Source: a virus. From it: DNA of 37,718 bases. Position 1 is the first letter of the stretch, and every line of letters starts with the position of its first letter. The translations under genes were made by a program, and so were the position numbers. Under the pieces are notes generated by a model. It was not told the origin of the DNA, ran no database searches, and worked only from the letters and a program-made list of their open reading frames with translations. The stretch covers positions 1 through 37,718 of IMG/VR virus record IMGVR_UViG_3300033146_000046, one strand, 5' to 3'. This document shows positions 1-7,310 of the stretch, in pieces.

Positions 1-681
1 ATCAACTGCTAATATTATCTTTTCTTTGTCTTCAAAATAATCTATACAATTATCAAGATAATCTAAGTTGTTAGAATTTAATGTAGCACCATTAGGAACT
101 GATATAGAATTTTTAATACCAGCTTCGTGTAATGCTAACACGTCCATCTCACCTTCGGTTATAACGCAAGAGTCATAACCCACTATACTGTTTATATTAT
201 AGAATACTTTTTCAGCGCCCTTATATAATTTAAAGTTCTTTCTACCATCGCGATACTTAACATTAATAAGTTGATCGCCCATGAAATAATTGAACTTTAT
301 TGTGTTCTCGGTTTTACCGGTTTGCGGCATAAACTCAGAACCTTCACCGACATTTAAGTCAGTTAAGGTTTTCTGAGATATCCCTCTTGTTTCAAACCAA
401 CCAATTACTTTAGTTGCCGGTGGTTTATATGTTGAGACCGTAGGTCTTACATATACTTTTTCACTAGCACCTTTACGTTGATACGTGTGTAATTGAAAAG
501 TTGTGTTACAATTGTGACAAGTACCGAGACCACGTTCCCAATCATAAGAAGCACATTTAAGCTTCGTATTTTTAGGTTTCCTATCGTGAGAACATAAAGG
601 GCATATACCCTGTTTTTTCTCTTCTAGGCCATATTGATTGAATTCATCAATCAAAAACCCATTGATCTCTTTGTCCTGCAT
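1..681 (-). CDS. DNA primase-helicase, T7 gp4/Twinkle type (N-terminal part; cut by window edge)
   Basis: The first 227 residues are visible; the C-terminal helicase would lie beyond base 1. A four-cysteine zinc-binding module is present (C27, C30, C55, C58), followed by a linker and a TOPRIM fold with the acidic motif TEGEMD (E176, E178) and a strand ending ILAVD near residue 227. This order, zinc ribbon then TOPRIM, is that of phage T7 gp4 and Twinkle, which make RNA primers and unwind DNA at the fork. The start at 681 lies ten bases before the preceding gene ends, in line with a leftward operon. It is the last gene of the DNA-metabolism block in view. Whether the RecA-like helicase domain is present cannot be seen; a stand-alone TOPRIM primase is the alternative. 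Confidence 0.88.
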   Translation of the reverse strand, partial: MQDKEINGFLIDEFNQYGLEEKKQGICPLCSHDRKPKNTKLKCASYDWERGLGTCHNCNTTFQLHTYQRKGASEKVYVRPTVSTYKPPATKVIGWFETRGISQKTLTDLNVGEGSEFMPQTGKTENTIKFNYFMGDQLINVKYRDGRKNFKLYKGAEKVFYNINSIVGYDSCVITEGEMDVLALHEAGIKNSISVPNGATLNSNNLDYLDNCIDYFEDKEKIILAVD

Positions 682-691
682 TTAATTTAAT

Positions 692-1003
692 TTAAAATGG
701 TAAATCGTCTTCAACTTCGTTTTTAACTTGTGTTTGAGCTTGTGGTTTGTCGTCTCTTGGAGGTACAGCCACATTGCTTCCGTTTGTCCATACTACTTGT
801 ACATTACCTAAATAAACTTTAGCAGTTTTAGCATCACGTTCCTCTTTAGTTTGTGCTATACAAACAGGTCCGTTGTTACCGAACTGATCTAGTTCATCGT
901 TAATAGTAATAGTAATAGGCAAGTATTTACCTTTCTTACCATCGATAACTTTTGATTTATCTATGTTTGTAAGGTTAATACTAGTTTTTAATATACTAGC
1001 CAT
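692..1003 (-). CDS. Single-stranded DNA-binding protein-like
   Basis: This 103-residue protein has a beta-rich body (residues 1-75), a polar Q/K-rich linker (about 82-94) and an acidic C-terminal tip ending EVEDDLPF. A disordered linker with a DDxPF-like tip is the hallmark of bacterial and phage SSB proteins, where the tip recruits partner enzymes. The body is shorter than in E. coli SSB (178 aa), so the OB fold is inferred. It sits between primase-helicase and the exonuclease/Erf pair, where an SSB is expected. It would coat single strands at the replication fork and during annealing recombination. Alternative: an unrelated protein with a convergent acidic tip. Confidence 0.7.
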   Translation of the reverse strand: MASILKTSINLTNIDKSKVIDGKKGKYLPITITINDELDQFGNNGPVCIAQTKEERDAKTAKVYLGNVQVVWTNGSNVAVPPRDDKPQAQTQVKNEVEDDLPF

Positions 1004-1004
1004 A

Positions 1005-1184
1005 TTATACGTATTGATTTATTTGGTTAAACATTCTTTGTAATTGATCTTTTGAAGCAGTTGTAGTTCTTCTTAAATTGTCTATAGCTTTAAGATGATT
1101 TTGATTCTTGTAAAAATTATTTTCACTAGTTTCTAATCCTGTTACACTGCATACTTTTAATACTGGTTTTTTGGTTCTTGCCAT
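1005..1184 (-). CDS. Small hypothetical protein, 59 aa
   Basis: An open frame begins ATGGCAAGAACC at 1184 and ends in TAA one base before the SSB-like gene starts, filling the gap between two supported genes. The product is basic (MARTKKPVLKVC at the N-terminus), with a middle section reading FYKNQNHLKAIDNLRR and a polar helical C-terminus. It has a single cysteine, no membrane segment and no recognised domain. Tight spacing (one base to the downstream gene, two from the upstream one) supports it as an operon member. Function unknown. Confidence 0.6.
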   Translation of the reverse strand: MARTKKPVLKVCSVTGLETSENNFYKNQNHLKAIDNLRRTTTASKDQLQRMFNQINQYV

Positions 1185-1186
1185 AA

Positions 1187-1918
1187 TTATAGGGTTTTGT
1201 TAATAAAAAATTGTTTAGGGTCAAAGTCTTTGTTCTTATAAAATAATTCATAAGCTTCTACTGCTTTTTCAACCTTTTCTTGACCTCTTGCATAAAATTC
1301 AGGTGAGCAGTCAAATATACCTAGCTGATGAGTATTTTTATCTATTACGATAAAAACCATTTCATAGCCAAATAGTTCACTATAAATATAAGCTTGAGAA
1401 TCGTAGTTAAATTTATAAGCAGACCATCTAAATTTATTAATGTCATTAGTAGTTTTTAAATCAATTACTAATCTTTCATTATGATTTACAATATCTGCTT
1501 TTCCTTTCCACATTTGACCCTCAATCTCTTTAATTGCTGGGGTTTCATATTCCGTATTACTATCACGTATCATTGATTTACATACTACATTGTCTAACAT
1601 TACGTCAGATAATTTTTCTATATTATCAACTTCGTGTTGTAATAAGCATAATTCACCACCAGACATCTCTTTATAAACTTTAGTATTCCTAGTTGACGAA
1701 GGTATAACCTTGTACTTATGCAGTTTATCTGGTTCTAGTATTGCGGTATGAAAGTATCCGCCAACTAAGAAAGCAGGCCTAGGCTCGCTAGGCTGTCCTA
1801 AAGCTAAAGGGTTTGTAAGTAAAGTTTTGATATCAGAATTACTAAGATATTTTTTACCAAAATCTCCATAATAATTTTCATCATTTCGTAACTTTTCTAT
1901 TACATCTTCTTTATTCAT
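1187..1918 (-). CDS. PD-(D/E)XK exonuclease, exonuclease VIII/RecE-like (DUF3799 type)
   Basis: This 243-residue protein shows the signature of phage and RecE-type exonucleases: YLSNSDIKTLL near residue 25, GGYFHTAILEPDK with the conserved histidine near 57, GKADIV then VIDLKTT (the D-(D/E)XK core, about 139-156), and the following YDSQAYIYSELF helix (QxxxY, about 173-184). Such enzymes chew one strand of duplex ends to expose single strands for annealing. The next gene upstream is an Erf-type annealing protein, and its stop shares a base with this start (TAATG), so the two are translationally coupled. This exonuclease/annealase pair is a standard phage recombination module. Confidence 0.88.
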   Translation of the reverse strand: MNKEDVIEKLRNDENYYGDFGKKYLSNSDIKTLLTNPLALGQPSEPRPAFLVGGYFHTAILEPDKLHKYKVIPSSTRNTKVYKEMSGGELCLLQHEVDNIEKLSDVMLDNVVCKSMIRDSNTEYETPAIKEIEGQMWKGKADIVNHNERLVIDLKTTNDINKFRWSAYKFNYDSQAYIYSELFGYEMVFIVIDKNTHQLGIFDCSPEFYARGQEKVEKAVEAYELFYKNKDFDPKQFFINKTL

Positions 1919-2433
1919 TAAAGTGTTTTAAGTTCAGCTTCTTGAGCTGAGGTTAATTGATACTTAGATTTAATAGCTTCTATTTTACCACCTGACTTAA
2001 TGTAGTCTTTAGCTTGAGCTAATTGTCTACCTGTTATGTCTTTTTTGTGTGTATTAGTCGCGTCACTATCTTGAGTATCATCAATTAGGAATAAATTTCC
2101 TAACGCGTATTTTTTTCCGTAACTAGATGCGCTACCAAATTGCTGTGGTGTTTGCATACCTTTCTGATTAAGATCAACACCAACTAGTGCTGACGCTGAA
2201 ACGTGTTCAGTACCATCGCATATTGTTGCTGTTGTCTTTAATATAGGCATAGGATCTGTATGGATCAACTCTTCGTTAATCGTAACATAAATACCAAGCT
2301 CCTTGTTAAAGGGTTTAATAGCTTCTAGAATGTCTTCGGCTGACCGGAAGTAATACTTGCCGAATGAATTAAATCTACTCTTTTTCGATTTAAATCTTAA
2401 TTGAATTTGTGATAATTTTTCGTTAATGGTCAT
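1918..2433 (-). CDS. erf: Erf-family single-strand annealing protein
   Basis: The 171-residue protein matches the Erf pattern: KYYFRSAEDILEAIKP near residues 27-41, a beta-rich middle ending HVSASALVGVD, and the diagnostic segment QFGSASSYGKKYALGNLFLIDD (about 98-119) followed by QDSDAT. Erf (phage P22) anneals complementary single strands for recombination and genome circularisation. The C-terminus (about 130-171) is a short helical tail. The start at 2433 is the first ATG after the sigma factor gene, which ends 43 bases upstream. That spacer is AT-rich, includes TTATAATAG just before the ATG, and may hold a weak promoter, but it lacks the six-copy motif found elsewhere in this arm. Confidence 0.85.
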   Translation of the reverse strand: MTINEKLSQIQLRFKSKKSRFNSFGKYYFRSAEDILEAIKPFNKELGIYVTINEELIHTDPMPILKTTATICDGTEHVSASALVGVDLNQKGMQTPQQFGSASSYGKKYALGNLFLIDDTQDSDATNTHKKDITGRQLAQAKDYIKSGGKIEAIKSKYQLTSAQEAELKTL

Positions 2434-2476
2434 ACTATTATAATTACATGTTTATTTATTAATTTACATATCTAAC

Positions 2477-3220
2477 TTACAGATAATCAAGCACTTGCGA
2501 GTGATCTACATTATCAATTAATGTGTTTACAGCTTGCCTTTTTAGCTCTGAAACACGTACATAATTACTAACTCCATCGATATTTAATCTTGCTGCTATT
2601 TGTTTAGCTGAAAGTTTTTCATCGTCAAGTCCATAAGATAATCTAAGCACTTCATACTCTGTTTCGTTTAAGTATTTTTGCATTAAACTTTTTAGATAAA
2701 TATTCAAAAGTTCTTTGTTATAAGGATCACTTTTGTCTGGTATTTGCATTACCATATCCTCGTCATTAACATTAGCGTCGATAGATAAAAATATACTATT
2801 AAAAAACATAGCAACCATTTTTTTATCTTTATTGTTTCGAATCTTATTAATAACGTGTTCAGGTAGCCTCATAGTTCCTCGATGAGAATCTATTCTTCTA
2901 CGTATTCCGCCTCTAATTCTTTTACTAAAGAATGATTTCAGTGTTTTTTCTTGGTCATCAGATTTGTCTACTGTTTCCCAATCTAATCTATCTACAGCCT
3001 TTGTTAATGCCTCACTTCCACATTGTAATAAATCCATTATTGTTAAAACTCCGCAAGCTTGTTGACTTGTTGGAAATTTTCTAGCTAATGATTCTACTAG
3101 TGGTAAGAACCTTATTATAAGTTCTTTTCTCGTATATTCTTTATACGGTTTGTCTATAGGCATAGAAGATTTTAAATCTTCTTTGTACCTAATATAATTA
3201 GCTATGCTATACTTCTTCAT
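2477..3220 (-). CDS. RNA polymerase sigma-70-family factor
   Basis: This 247-residue protein has sigma region 2 at about residues 33-118 (FLPLVESLARKF, then GVLTIMDLLQCGSEALTKAV, then KSFFSKRIRGGIRRRID), a linker with RGTMRLPEHV (region 3-like), and a C-terminal region 4 helix-turn-helix at about 186-240 (YLNETEYEVLRLSYGL, LSAKQIAARLNI, VRVSELKRQAVNTL). Region 1.1 is missing, as in many phage and alternative sigma factors. It would redirect host RNA polymerase to phage promoters. It overlaps the upstream HTH gene by 14 bases. The six-copy promoter motif in this arm is a natural candidate target, although late genes are also possible; this is inference. Confidence 0.87.
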   Translation of the reverse strand: MKKYSIANYIRYKEDLKSSMPIDKPYKEYTRKELIIRFLPLVESLARKFPTSQQACGVLTIMDLLQCGSEALTKAVDRLDWETVDKSDDQEKTLKSFFSKRIRGGIRRRIDSHRGTMRLPEHVINKIRNNKDKKMVAMFFNSIFLSIDANVNDEDMVMQIPDKSDPYNKELLNIYLKSLMQKYLNETEYEVLRLSYGLDDEKLSAKQIAARLNIDGVSNYVRVSELKRQAVNTLIDNVDHSQVLDYL

Positions 3221-3812
3221 TTAGTGTTTCTTTTTCTTGTTTTAAATCAGCACACATGTGCCTTTGTATAGTTCTTATTGAGCAATCTAGCAAACCTGCT
3301 AATCTACCGTTTGTTATAGGTTTACCAAATTCATTTAAATAAAGCATTGTATCATATATTTTAGTCTTATCAAGCTTTTGTCTACCTGACAATTGACCCA
3401 CAACCTTCATCTTTTCTTCAAAAGACATGCCGTTGTAATCTTTAAATATAATTTTACGAGATTTATTCTTAGGTGGCTCACCACCTTGTGTTACTACATC
3501 TTTAATCATATCATCTAAAGCTTTCTTGCTTATAAAGAAAGTTACAAATCCATTTTCTTTATTAGCTATAAATCTAAATACTGATTCTAAATCTGTATCT
3601 TCATTTAAATAATATAACACAAAAAAGTGCCATTTTAGTGATTTATATGTAGTAATTTTACTAGGTGTATAAAATAATCTATAGTACTCATGGGTGCCAT
3701 GTTCATAGTAATCATATTCTTTGGTACTAAGCGAAGGTTTATCATTAACAGGATCTTTCCTGTAGATGATACGTCTTTCGTTTAGCCATTTCATTTTTCT
3801 TGTATATGACAT
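3207..3812 (-). CDS. Protein of unknown function with C-terminal helix-turn-helix
   Basis: The 201-residue protein is rich in lysine, tyrosine and phenylalanine. Residues about 164-190 (GKPITNGRLAGLL then CSIRTIQRHM) have the pattern of a DNA-binding helix-turn-helix of the recombinase/Homeodomain-like type: a small-residue turn followed by a recognition helix with R-T-I-Q-R. The N-terminal 150 residues are not recognised. Its last 14 bases overlap the sigma factor gene, so the two are probably co-translated and may act together in transcription control. A DNA-binding regulator is the best reading; an anti-sigma or sigma-accessory role is speculative. Confidence 0.68.
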   Translation of the reverse strand: MSYTRKMKWLNERRIIYRKDPVNDKPSLSTKEYDYYEHGTHEYYRLFYTPSKITTYKSLKWHFFVLYYLNEDTDLESVFRFIANKENGFVTFFISKKALDDMIKDVVTQGGEPPKNKSRKIIFKDYNGMSFEEKMKVVGQLSGRQKLDKTKIYDTMLYLNEFGKPITNGRLAGLLDCSIRTIQRHMCADLKQEKETLNEEV

Positions 3813-3823
3813 TAGGGTACTAC

Positions 3824-3940
3824 TTATTTATTATTATTTGCTTTTGTCATGCGTTTGTTTTTAACAAACTTTTTTATTTTAGTTCTTATTCCAAAAATAT
3901 CTCCTGATATTAAATGGTTATATAGTTTTCTCTGTGCCAT
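3824..3940 (-). CDS. Very small basic protein, 38 aa (probable)
   Basis: The frame opens with MAQRKLYNHL at 3940 and closes with TAA at 3824. It contains about eleven lysines and arginines and has no cysteine or membrane segment. It fills the gap between two supported genes: its 5' end overlaps the upstream gene by 23 bases and its 3' end stops 11 bases before the next start, the same spacing style as its neighbours. Only the fit to the operon and the basic composition support it. A nucleic-acid-binding peptide is possible. Confidence 0.45.
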   Translation of the reverse strand: MAQRKLYNHLISGDIFGIRTKIKKFVKNKRMTKANNNK

Positions 3941-4427
3941 ATAATTTTTCTCTTGTTATTAGTTGTTCGTTTTTTGCGGCTATTGTGTGCTTTTCTTGCT
4001 CATAATAATTCCAGTAAGCTGTTACACTGCAACCCGCTACTTTATACTGTTCTGGCATAGCTTGTGGTGGTTCATTAAAAACACCATCAGGCATACCAAA
4101 AGGGAATAAATGAAGTGGGTATTTACATTTAGTAATAGTCAAATGTTCTTTACCGTATCGCTTAGTATACTCTTCACCTAATGCTATCATGTGATTATAT
4201 AGCCAATAATATTGCTTGATATTTTGTCTACACCATATAGTTGACGGGTGATTATAATGTGCCTTTTTATAAGGTACATAATCAGGTTTATAATCTAACA
4301 GTTCAGCATAATGATGATGAGCCGTACAAAGCATTTGGGCTGATTCTAAGACCATTTTAACAACATGCTTATTATATTGTATCTGTGCAGCTTTAACTGG
4401 ATCAGAATGTAAATAAAATATATTCAT
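3918..4427 (-). CDS. Conserved phage protein of unknown function, MNIFYL-type
   Basis: The 169-residue protein begins MNIFYLHSDPVKAAQ and continues KHVVKMVLESAQMLCTAHHH (about 21-40), a pattern I recall from many marine and T4-like cyanophage genomes, where it is annotated as conserved hypothetical. It is rich in histidine, tyrosine and tryptophan, including NHPSTIWCRQN (about 59-69) and PFGMPDGVFNEPPQAMPEQYK (split here only by reading, about 109-129). The conserved histidines and cysteines suggest an enzyme or metal-binding fold, but I cannot assign a reaction. The ATG overlaps the stop of the 36-residue upstream gene (ATGA), a strong sign of coupled translation. Confidence 0.75.
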   Translation of the reverse strand: MNIFYLHSDPVKAAQIQYNKHVVKMVLESAQMLCTAHHHYAELLDYKPDYVPYKKAHYNHPSTIWCRQNIKQYYWLYNHMIALGEEYTKRYGKEHLTITKCKYPLHLFPFGMPDGVFNEPPQAMPEQYKVAGCSVTAYWNYYEQEKHTIAAKNEQLITREKLYGTEKTI

Positions 4428-4534
4428 TTATATCGTTTATTGCTTAATCTATTATAATGTTTGTCTAATAAGAGGTTTGCTACCTCTTCGCTTATCATAT
4501 TGTCGTTGTATAATTGCCATATTAATTTAGTCAT
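4424..4534 (-). CDS. Very small protein, 36 aa
   Basis: The frame starts MTKLIWQLYNDNMISEEVANLL and ends TGA, whose bases overlap the next ATG (ATGA at 4424-4427). Its own start overlaps the end of the upstream 38-residue gene by eight bases. The sequence looks like an amphipathic two-helix peptide with a basic tail (NRLSNKRYK). Such short proteins that begin MTKLIWQLY are, from memory, common in marine phages. Function unknown. The double overlap with neighbours makes it likely to be translated. Confidence 0.55.
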   Translation of the reverse strand: MTKLIWQLYNDNMISEEVANLLLDKHYNRLSNKRYK

Positions 4535-4643
4535 CTTCTCCTAATTTATCTATTCTGTCATAAGATCCCCAATTTCTCCAAACTTCTTGGAGCATTAATT
4601 TATCTTTTTCTTCTTCTGTTAATTTATTATTTTCTTTATTCAT
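4527..4643 (-). CDS. Very small acidic protein, 38 aa
   Basis: The frame starts MNKENNKLTEEEKDKLMLQEVWRN at 4643, eight bases inside the end of the ligase gene, and ends with LGEDD. It is highly charged and probably one long helix. It overlaps both neighbours by eight bases, the packing seen throughout this arm. Function unknown; an accessory peptide for the ligase or a takeover peptide would be guesses. Confidence 0.5.
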   Translation of the reverse strand: MNKENNKLTEEEKDKLMLQEVWRNWGSYDRIDKLGEDD

Positions 4644-5469
4644 AATTTCTTAAGCATTTAAACAATGGGTGTCTATAACTCCCAGCATTAGTTCTTTGAA
4701 AATAAGTAAAGGTAGCACGTTGACCTATATAGTCATGAATGTTAAGCAACATATTTGATAAATCATTGTAGTTGTATCCTTTGCCCGGTGGACAACCGAA
4801 CTCTACACCTTCGTCATCTATCATCAGAAACTTTCCAACCGTGTTTGTCCTTTTTCCTTTACCTTCTTCATAACCGATTATGGTTGCTTCAGCATCACTG
4901 AAGTCTTTGAATTTCATTAAGTCGTAAGACCTACCGTGTTTGTATAGACCATCTAGTCTTATGATAGATCCTTCGTAGCCTTGATCAAGAAACTCACCGT
5001 GTAATTCTCTTGCATAATTATAGCTATCAACTAGCTTTGCCGGTACATACTTAATATCTTTATTATAGATATCTGAATTTACCAGTTGTTGCATACGAGT
5101 TTTGTAGCTATCATAAATGACACCATCAAAGTAATCATATACATGTAATTGTACCATGTTTTTAGCTTCTAATCTATCATCTGAGGTAGGTTTTTGCTTA
5201 CGAACTAATGATATAATCTTTTCAAAATCATTTTTAAGTTCATGATTGTATAATTCACCGTCTAATACAACATCAGGATGCTGTTTAAAAAACGGTATAA
5301 GTCTTAGCTCAATATGAGCTATATTCATAAATTGTTTACCTGTACGTGAGTACGCACCATCTTTGGTAAACAGACAGCGAACGCCATCTAGTTTTGGTTG
5401 TATATACACAGGTTGAGACCAGTCAACTCGACTGTTACTAAACTTGTGTGCCAACATAGGTTTTTTCAT
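4636..5469 (-). CDS. ATP-dependent DNA ligase
   Basis: The 277-residue protein has the nucleotidyltransferase motifs of small ATP-dependent ligases: motif I PKLDGVR with K26 as the expected AMP-accepting lysine, motif Ia/II around YSRTGK, motif III VVLDGELY (about 87-94), motif IV EGSIIR (about 166-171), and motif V LMKFKD (about 184-189). An OB-fold C-terminal domain follows (about 195-277, with EGKGKRTNTVGKF). Length is close to minimal phage ligases such as that of T7 (359 aa) minus its insertions. It seals nicks in replication and recombination, consistent with the Erf/exonuclease/SSB/primase genes downstream. It overlaps the upstream gene by four bases (ATGA). Confidence 0.92.
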   Translation of the reverse strand: MKKPMLAHKFSNSRVDWSQPVYIQPKLDGVRCLFTKDGAYSRTGKQFMNIAHIELRLIPFFKQHPDVVLDGELYNHELKNDFEKIISLVRKQKPTSDDRLEAKNMVQLHVYDYFDGVIYDSYKTRMQQLVNSDIYNKDIKYVPAKLVDSYNYARELHGEFLDQGYEGSIIRLDGLYKHGRSYDLMKFKDFSDAEATIIGYEEGKGKRTNTVGKFLMIDDEGVEFGCPPGKGYNYNDLSNMLLNIHDYIGQRATFTYFQRTNAGSYRHPLFKCLRNYE

Positions 5470-5765
5470 AAGTTATCTAATTTTTTGTTTAATATTTGTA
5501 ATTTTCTTTTAATAATTTTAGCTTTTTCATACTGTTCTTTGTCTTCGTATATAGCCAATAGCGTTGTAAGTCTAGCCAATTCTCCAATTAATTGCTCTTC
5601 TGTATCATCAGATAGCTCAGCAAAATAATCATCAAAGAGATCTTCGAATGTTACATCGCTGATCTCTCTGTGATCATCTAACTTAAAATTAAATTGACTA
5701 GTCAACTTATCAACAACTAAATCCGCTACCATCGCGGCAAATAAAATTTTTTCTTCGTCGTTCAT
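5466..5765 (-). CDS. Small acidic protein with UVR-like C-terminal helix
   Basis: The 99-residue protein has an acidic centre (about 30-56, with DLFDDYFAELSDDTEE) and a charged helical C-terminus (about 66-99) reading LAIYEDKEQYEKAKIIKRKL, which resembles the UVR helix of UvrB/UvrC that mediates protein pairing. This similarity is from eye only. Its ATG lies two bases after the proximal part of a promoter-like motif at 5768-5803. If that motif is a promoter, transcription would begin at or inside the ATG, so either the mRNA is leaderless or the true start is the internal methionine at residue 12 (codon 5730-5732). It is the first gene of the ligase operon and overlaps the ligase gene by four bases. 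Confidence 0.72.
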   Translation of the reverse strand: MNDEEKILFAAMVADLVVDKLTSQFNFKLDDHREISDVTFEDLFDDYFAELSDDTEEQLIGELARLTTLLAIYEDKEQYEKAKIIKRKLQILNKKLDNL

Positions 5766-5767
5766 GA

Positions 5768-5803
5768 GTATATTATCAATGGTTGATTGTATTTTGTTTG
5801 TAA
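5768..5803 (-). promoter_or_regulatory. Motif promoter P6 (leftward)
   Basis: On the minus strand this reads TTACAAA, 19 bases starting CAAAATA, then GATAATATAC. It is one of six copies with the same 7-19-10 spacing. It fills the space between two genes and points at the ligase operon. The proximal block is only two bases from the ATG. The last base of the proximal block (C) deviates from the consensus A. Confidence 0.6.
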
Positions 5804-6334
5804 TTATTGATTTCTTAATATTTGAACTAGTTTTTCAGCGTATTCTAACGCGTTTTGATGCCCAACCGCACCAATTGATCTTTGATCATTTCTAGTTTCG
5901 TTATTAGCAAAATCAGTGTACTGCATATCAACCATGTATTTAGATATAATCTTTTCAGGTTTTAACACAAATTCACACTTGTTTTGCCATACATTCCAGC
6001 AAGTTACGTGTATTTTATCTCTATCTCCACTCCATATAACATAAATATACTCTATATCACTTTGAAAATGTCCTATTCTTTGAAGATAACAACTTTCATA
6101 ATACATATCATGCACTAATTTAGCGGTTAATCTTTGTCCGTCTTGAGCAGAATTACCTTTAGTTAACAACCAGTTGGCAATTTGTACTCCTTGCCATTCA
6201 GGATAACCATCGTGATGATGATACATGTTAACATAAGCTTTATCTGCTACTATCTCTGGATTTATAGCAAATCCTTCTTCATATTTACTACTATGTTTAC
6301 GGTCTATGACCATAATATTATTTCTTGTACTCAT
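5804..6334 (-). CDS. Hypothetical phage protein, 176 aa
   Basis: The protein begins MSTRNNIMVIDRKHSSKY and contains YHHHDGYPEWQGVQIANWL (about 38-56), a pattern I recall in conserved hypothetical phage proteins that share a YHHxDGYP core. Several tryptophans and a CWNVWQNKCEF segment (about 112-122) suggest a compact globular fold with two cysteines. There is no signal peptide or membrane segment. Its start lies 16 bases downstream of a tRNA-like element (6351-6444), so the mature message could begin right after that element if it is processed. Function not recognised. Confidence 0.72.
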   Translation of the reverse strand: MSTRNNIMVIDRKHSSKYEEGFAINPEIVADKAYVNMYHHHDGYPEWQGVQIANWLLTKGNSAQDGQRLTAKLVHDMYYESCYLQRIGHFQSDIEYIYVIWSGDRDKIHVTCWNVWQNKCEFVLKPEKIISKYMVDMQYTDFANNETRNDQRSIGAVGHQNALEYAEKLVQILRNQ

Positions 6335-6350
6335 AATTTATTTAATTTAG

Positions 6351-6444
6351 TGGACGTGGCAGGACTCGAACCTGCGTATAGTCAAACATATTTTTCAACA
6401 AGTTGATCTTTGCTTGTGACTATCAAAATCCCGATTTCACGCCC
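6351..6444 (-). ncRNA. tRNA-like element TLS1 (atypical tRNA)
   Basis: On the minus strand the 5' strand GGGCGTG (6438-6444) pairs with CACGTCC (6352-6358) in a seven-pair acceptor stem with one G-T, followed by discriminator A at 6351; CCA is not encoded. A T-arm GCAGG-TTCGAGT-CCTGC (6359-6375) is perfect. A three-pair D-like hairpin ATC/GAT closes on GGGATTTT. In place of a normal anticodon arm, a six-pair stem (6378-6383 with 6418-6423) encloses 34 bases with a second hairpin ACAAG/CTTGT and no standard seven-base loop. Total length is 94 bases. It may be an atypical or decayed long-arm tRNA, or a tRNA mimic recognised by RNase P/Z. It sits six bases after one gene and 16 before the next. 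Confidence 0.65.
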
Positions 6445-6450
6445 TTTATT

Positions 6451-6708
6451 TTAGTCTAATAAAGCCATATAAGCCTTAGAATTATTGGTTCTAAACCAAG
6501 ATAAAGCTTTTTGCTGTGTGTTTATCATTTCATCATCCCAACCTCTATGATCACCAACGTAGTTTAGTCCCATAATTAAGTCATACATAGATAATTCCTC
6601 TGCATTTAGTTTATAATCTTCTCCACTAAACGGGTTTGTTACTGTATCTCCCGCGTCGTAGACGGTTCCATCGAACCATTTTGGTAAGTTGTTGTTTGTT
6701 TCTTTCAT
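6451..6708 (-). CDS. Hypothetical protein, 85 aa
   Basis: I choose the start at 6708 (MKETNNNLPKWFDGTVYDAG) rather than the in-frame ATG 42 bases upstream, because the 43-residue gene upstream ends with a TAA that shares a base with this ATG (TAATG at 6706-6710). The product contains GEDYKLNAEELSMYDLIMGL and a C-terminal KALSWFRTNNSKAYMALLD, a pattern I recall from small marine phage proteins of unknown role. There are no cysteines or membrane segments. The stop lies six bases before tRNA-like element TLS1. Confidence 0.7.
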   Translation of the reverse strand: MKETNNNLPKWFDGTVYDAGDTVTNPFSGEDYKLNAEELSMYDLIMGLNYVGDHRGWDDEMINTQQKALSWFRTNNSKAYMALLD

Positions 6709-6839
6709 TAGTATATATTTTTTTCTGCCCACTGTTGATATTCTTTCCAAGATTGCTCTTTGTTAAGGTAACCGTTGTAGACTCTACGTTTACCTAAAAA
6801 TTTAATTCCATTAAAGTTTCCGTTTTCTAAAAATTCCAT
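6708..6839 (-). CDS. Small hypothetical protein, 43 aa
   Basis: The frame starts MEFLENGNFNGIKFLGKRRV at 6839, one base after the upstream acidic gene stops, and ends in TAA overlapping the next ATG. It has a short basic patch (GKRRVYNGYLNKEQ) and a tryptophan-rich end (WKEYQQWAEKNIY). The exact fit between two genes with one-base joins is the main support. Function unknown. Confidence 0.58.
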   Translation of the reverse strand: MEFLENGNFNGIKFLGKRRVYNGYLNKEQSWKEYQQWAEKNIY

Positions 6840-6840
6840 A

Positions 6841-7308
6841 TTATTCTTCTTCTTTTTCTTCGTAATAATCTCCTGAGTCTAATAACTCATCTTTTTTCTC
6901 GTCAAATAATTCTTGATATACGTCTTGCCACCATTGTTCTAATTCATAGTTGAACTCGTATTCCATATCGTCCCATAAATGAGGTTCTACCCACACATCA
7001 CTACCTGACGTTAGTTCATCAAGAGCTCGTGAGGACCATTCAGTGTAATCTTCATAGTAAAAACCATCTTGTGATATATAAGGTTTCTCATCATAAGTAC
7101 ACCACCATATATCATAACCATCATACGTTGATTCGCTGTATATCTTTAAACTATGTCTATCATCAACATAACCGCTTGTTTTGTCTAATTTACCGCCGTG
7201 TTGTTCCTCAATATACTCTAGTAACCAAGGTCCATCTGGCTCTTCCATAAAGCCATCTTTTTCTAATTTTCCGATGATTATATCATCTGTTAATAGTTTT
7301 TTATCCAT
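6841..7308 (-). CDS. Strongly acidic hypothetical protein, 155 aa
   Basis: The protein is dominated by D, E, W and Y, with segments such as GYDIWWCTYDEKPYISQDGF (about 64-83) and an acidic tail ending DYYEEKEEE. Such charge and aromatic content is typical of phage takeover proteins and DNA mimics that bind host nucleic-acid-binding proteins, but no family is recognised, so a DNA-mimic role is only a suggestion. It has no signal or membrane segment. It begins two bases after the preceding gene ends, in the transcription unit that starts at promoter P5. Confidence 0.7.
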   Translation of the reverse strand: MDKKLLTDDIIIGKLEKDGFMEEPDGPWLLEYIEEQHGGKLDKTSGYVDDRHSLKIYSESTYDGYDIWWCTYDEKPYISQDGFYYEDYTEWSSRALDELTSGSDVWVEPHLWDDMEYEFNYELEQWWQDVYQELFDEKKDELLDSGDYYEEKEEE

Positions 7309-7310
7309 AT

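Noticed and set aside
6182-6406. Plus-strand 74-codon frame containing AGLEP
   Set aside because: It covers the reverse of a supported minus-strand gene and the T-arm of TLS1; AGLEP is again a T-arm translation artefact.
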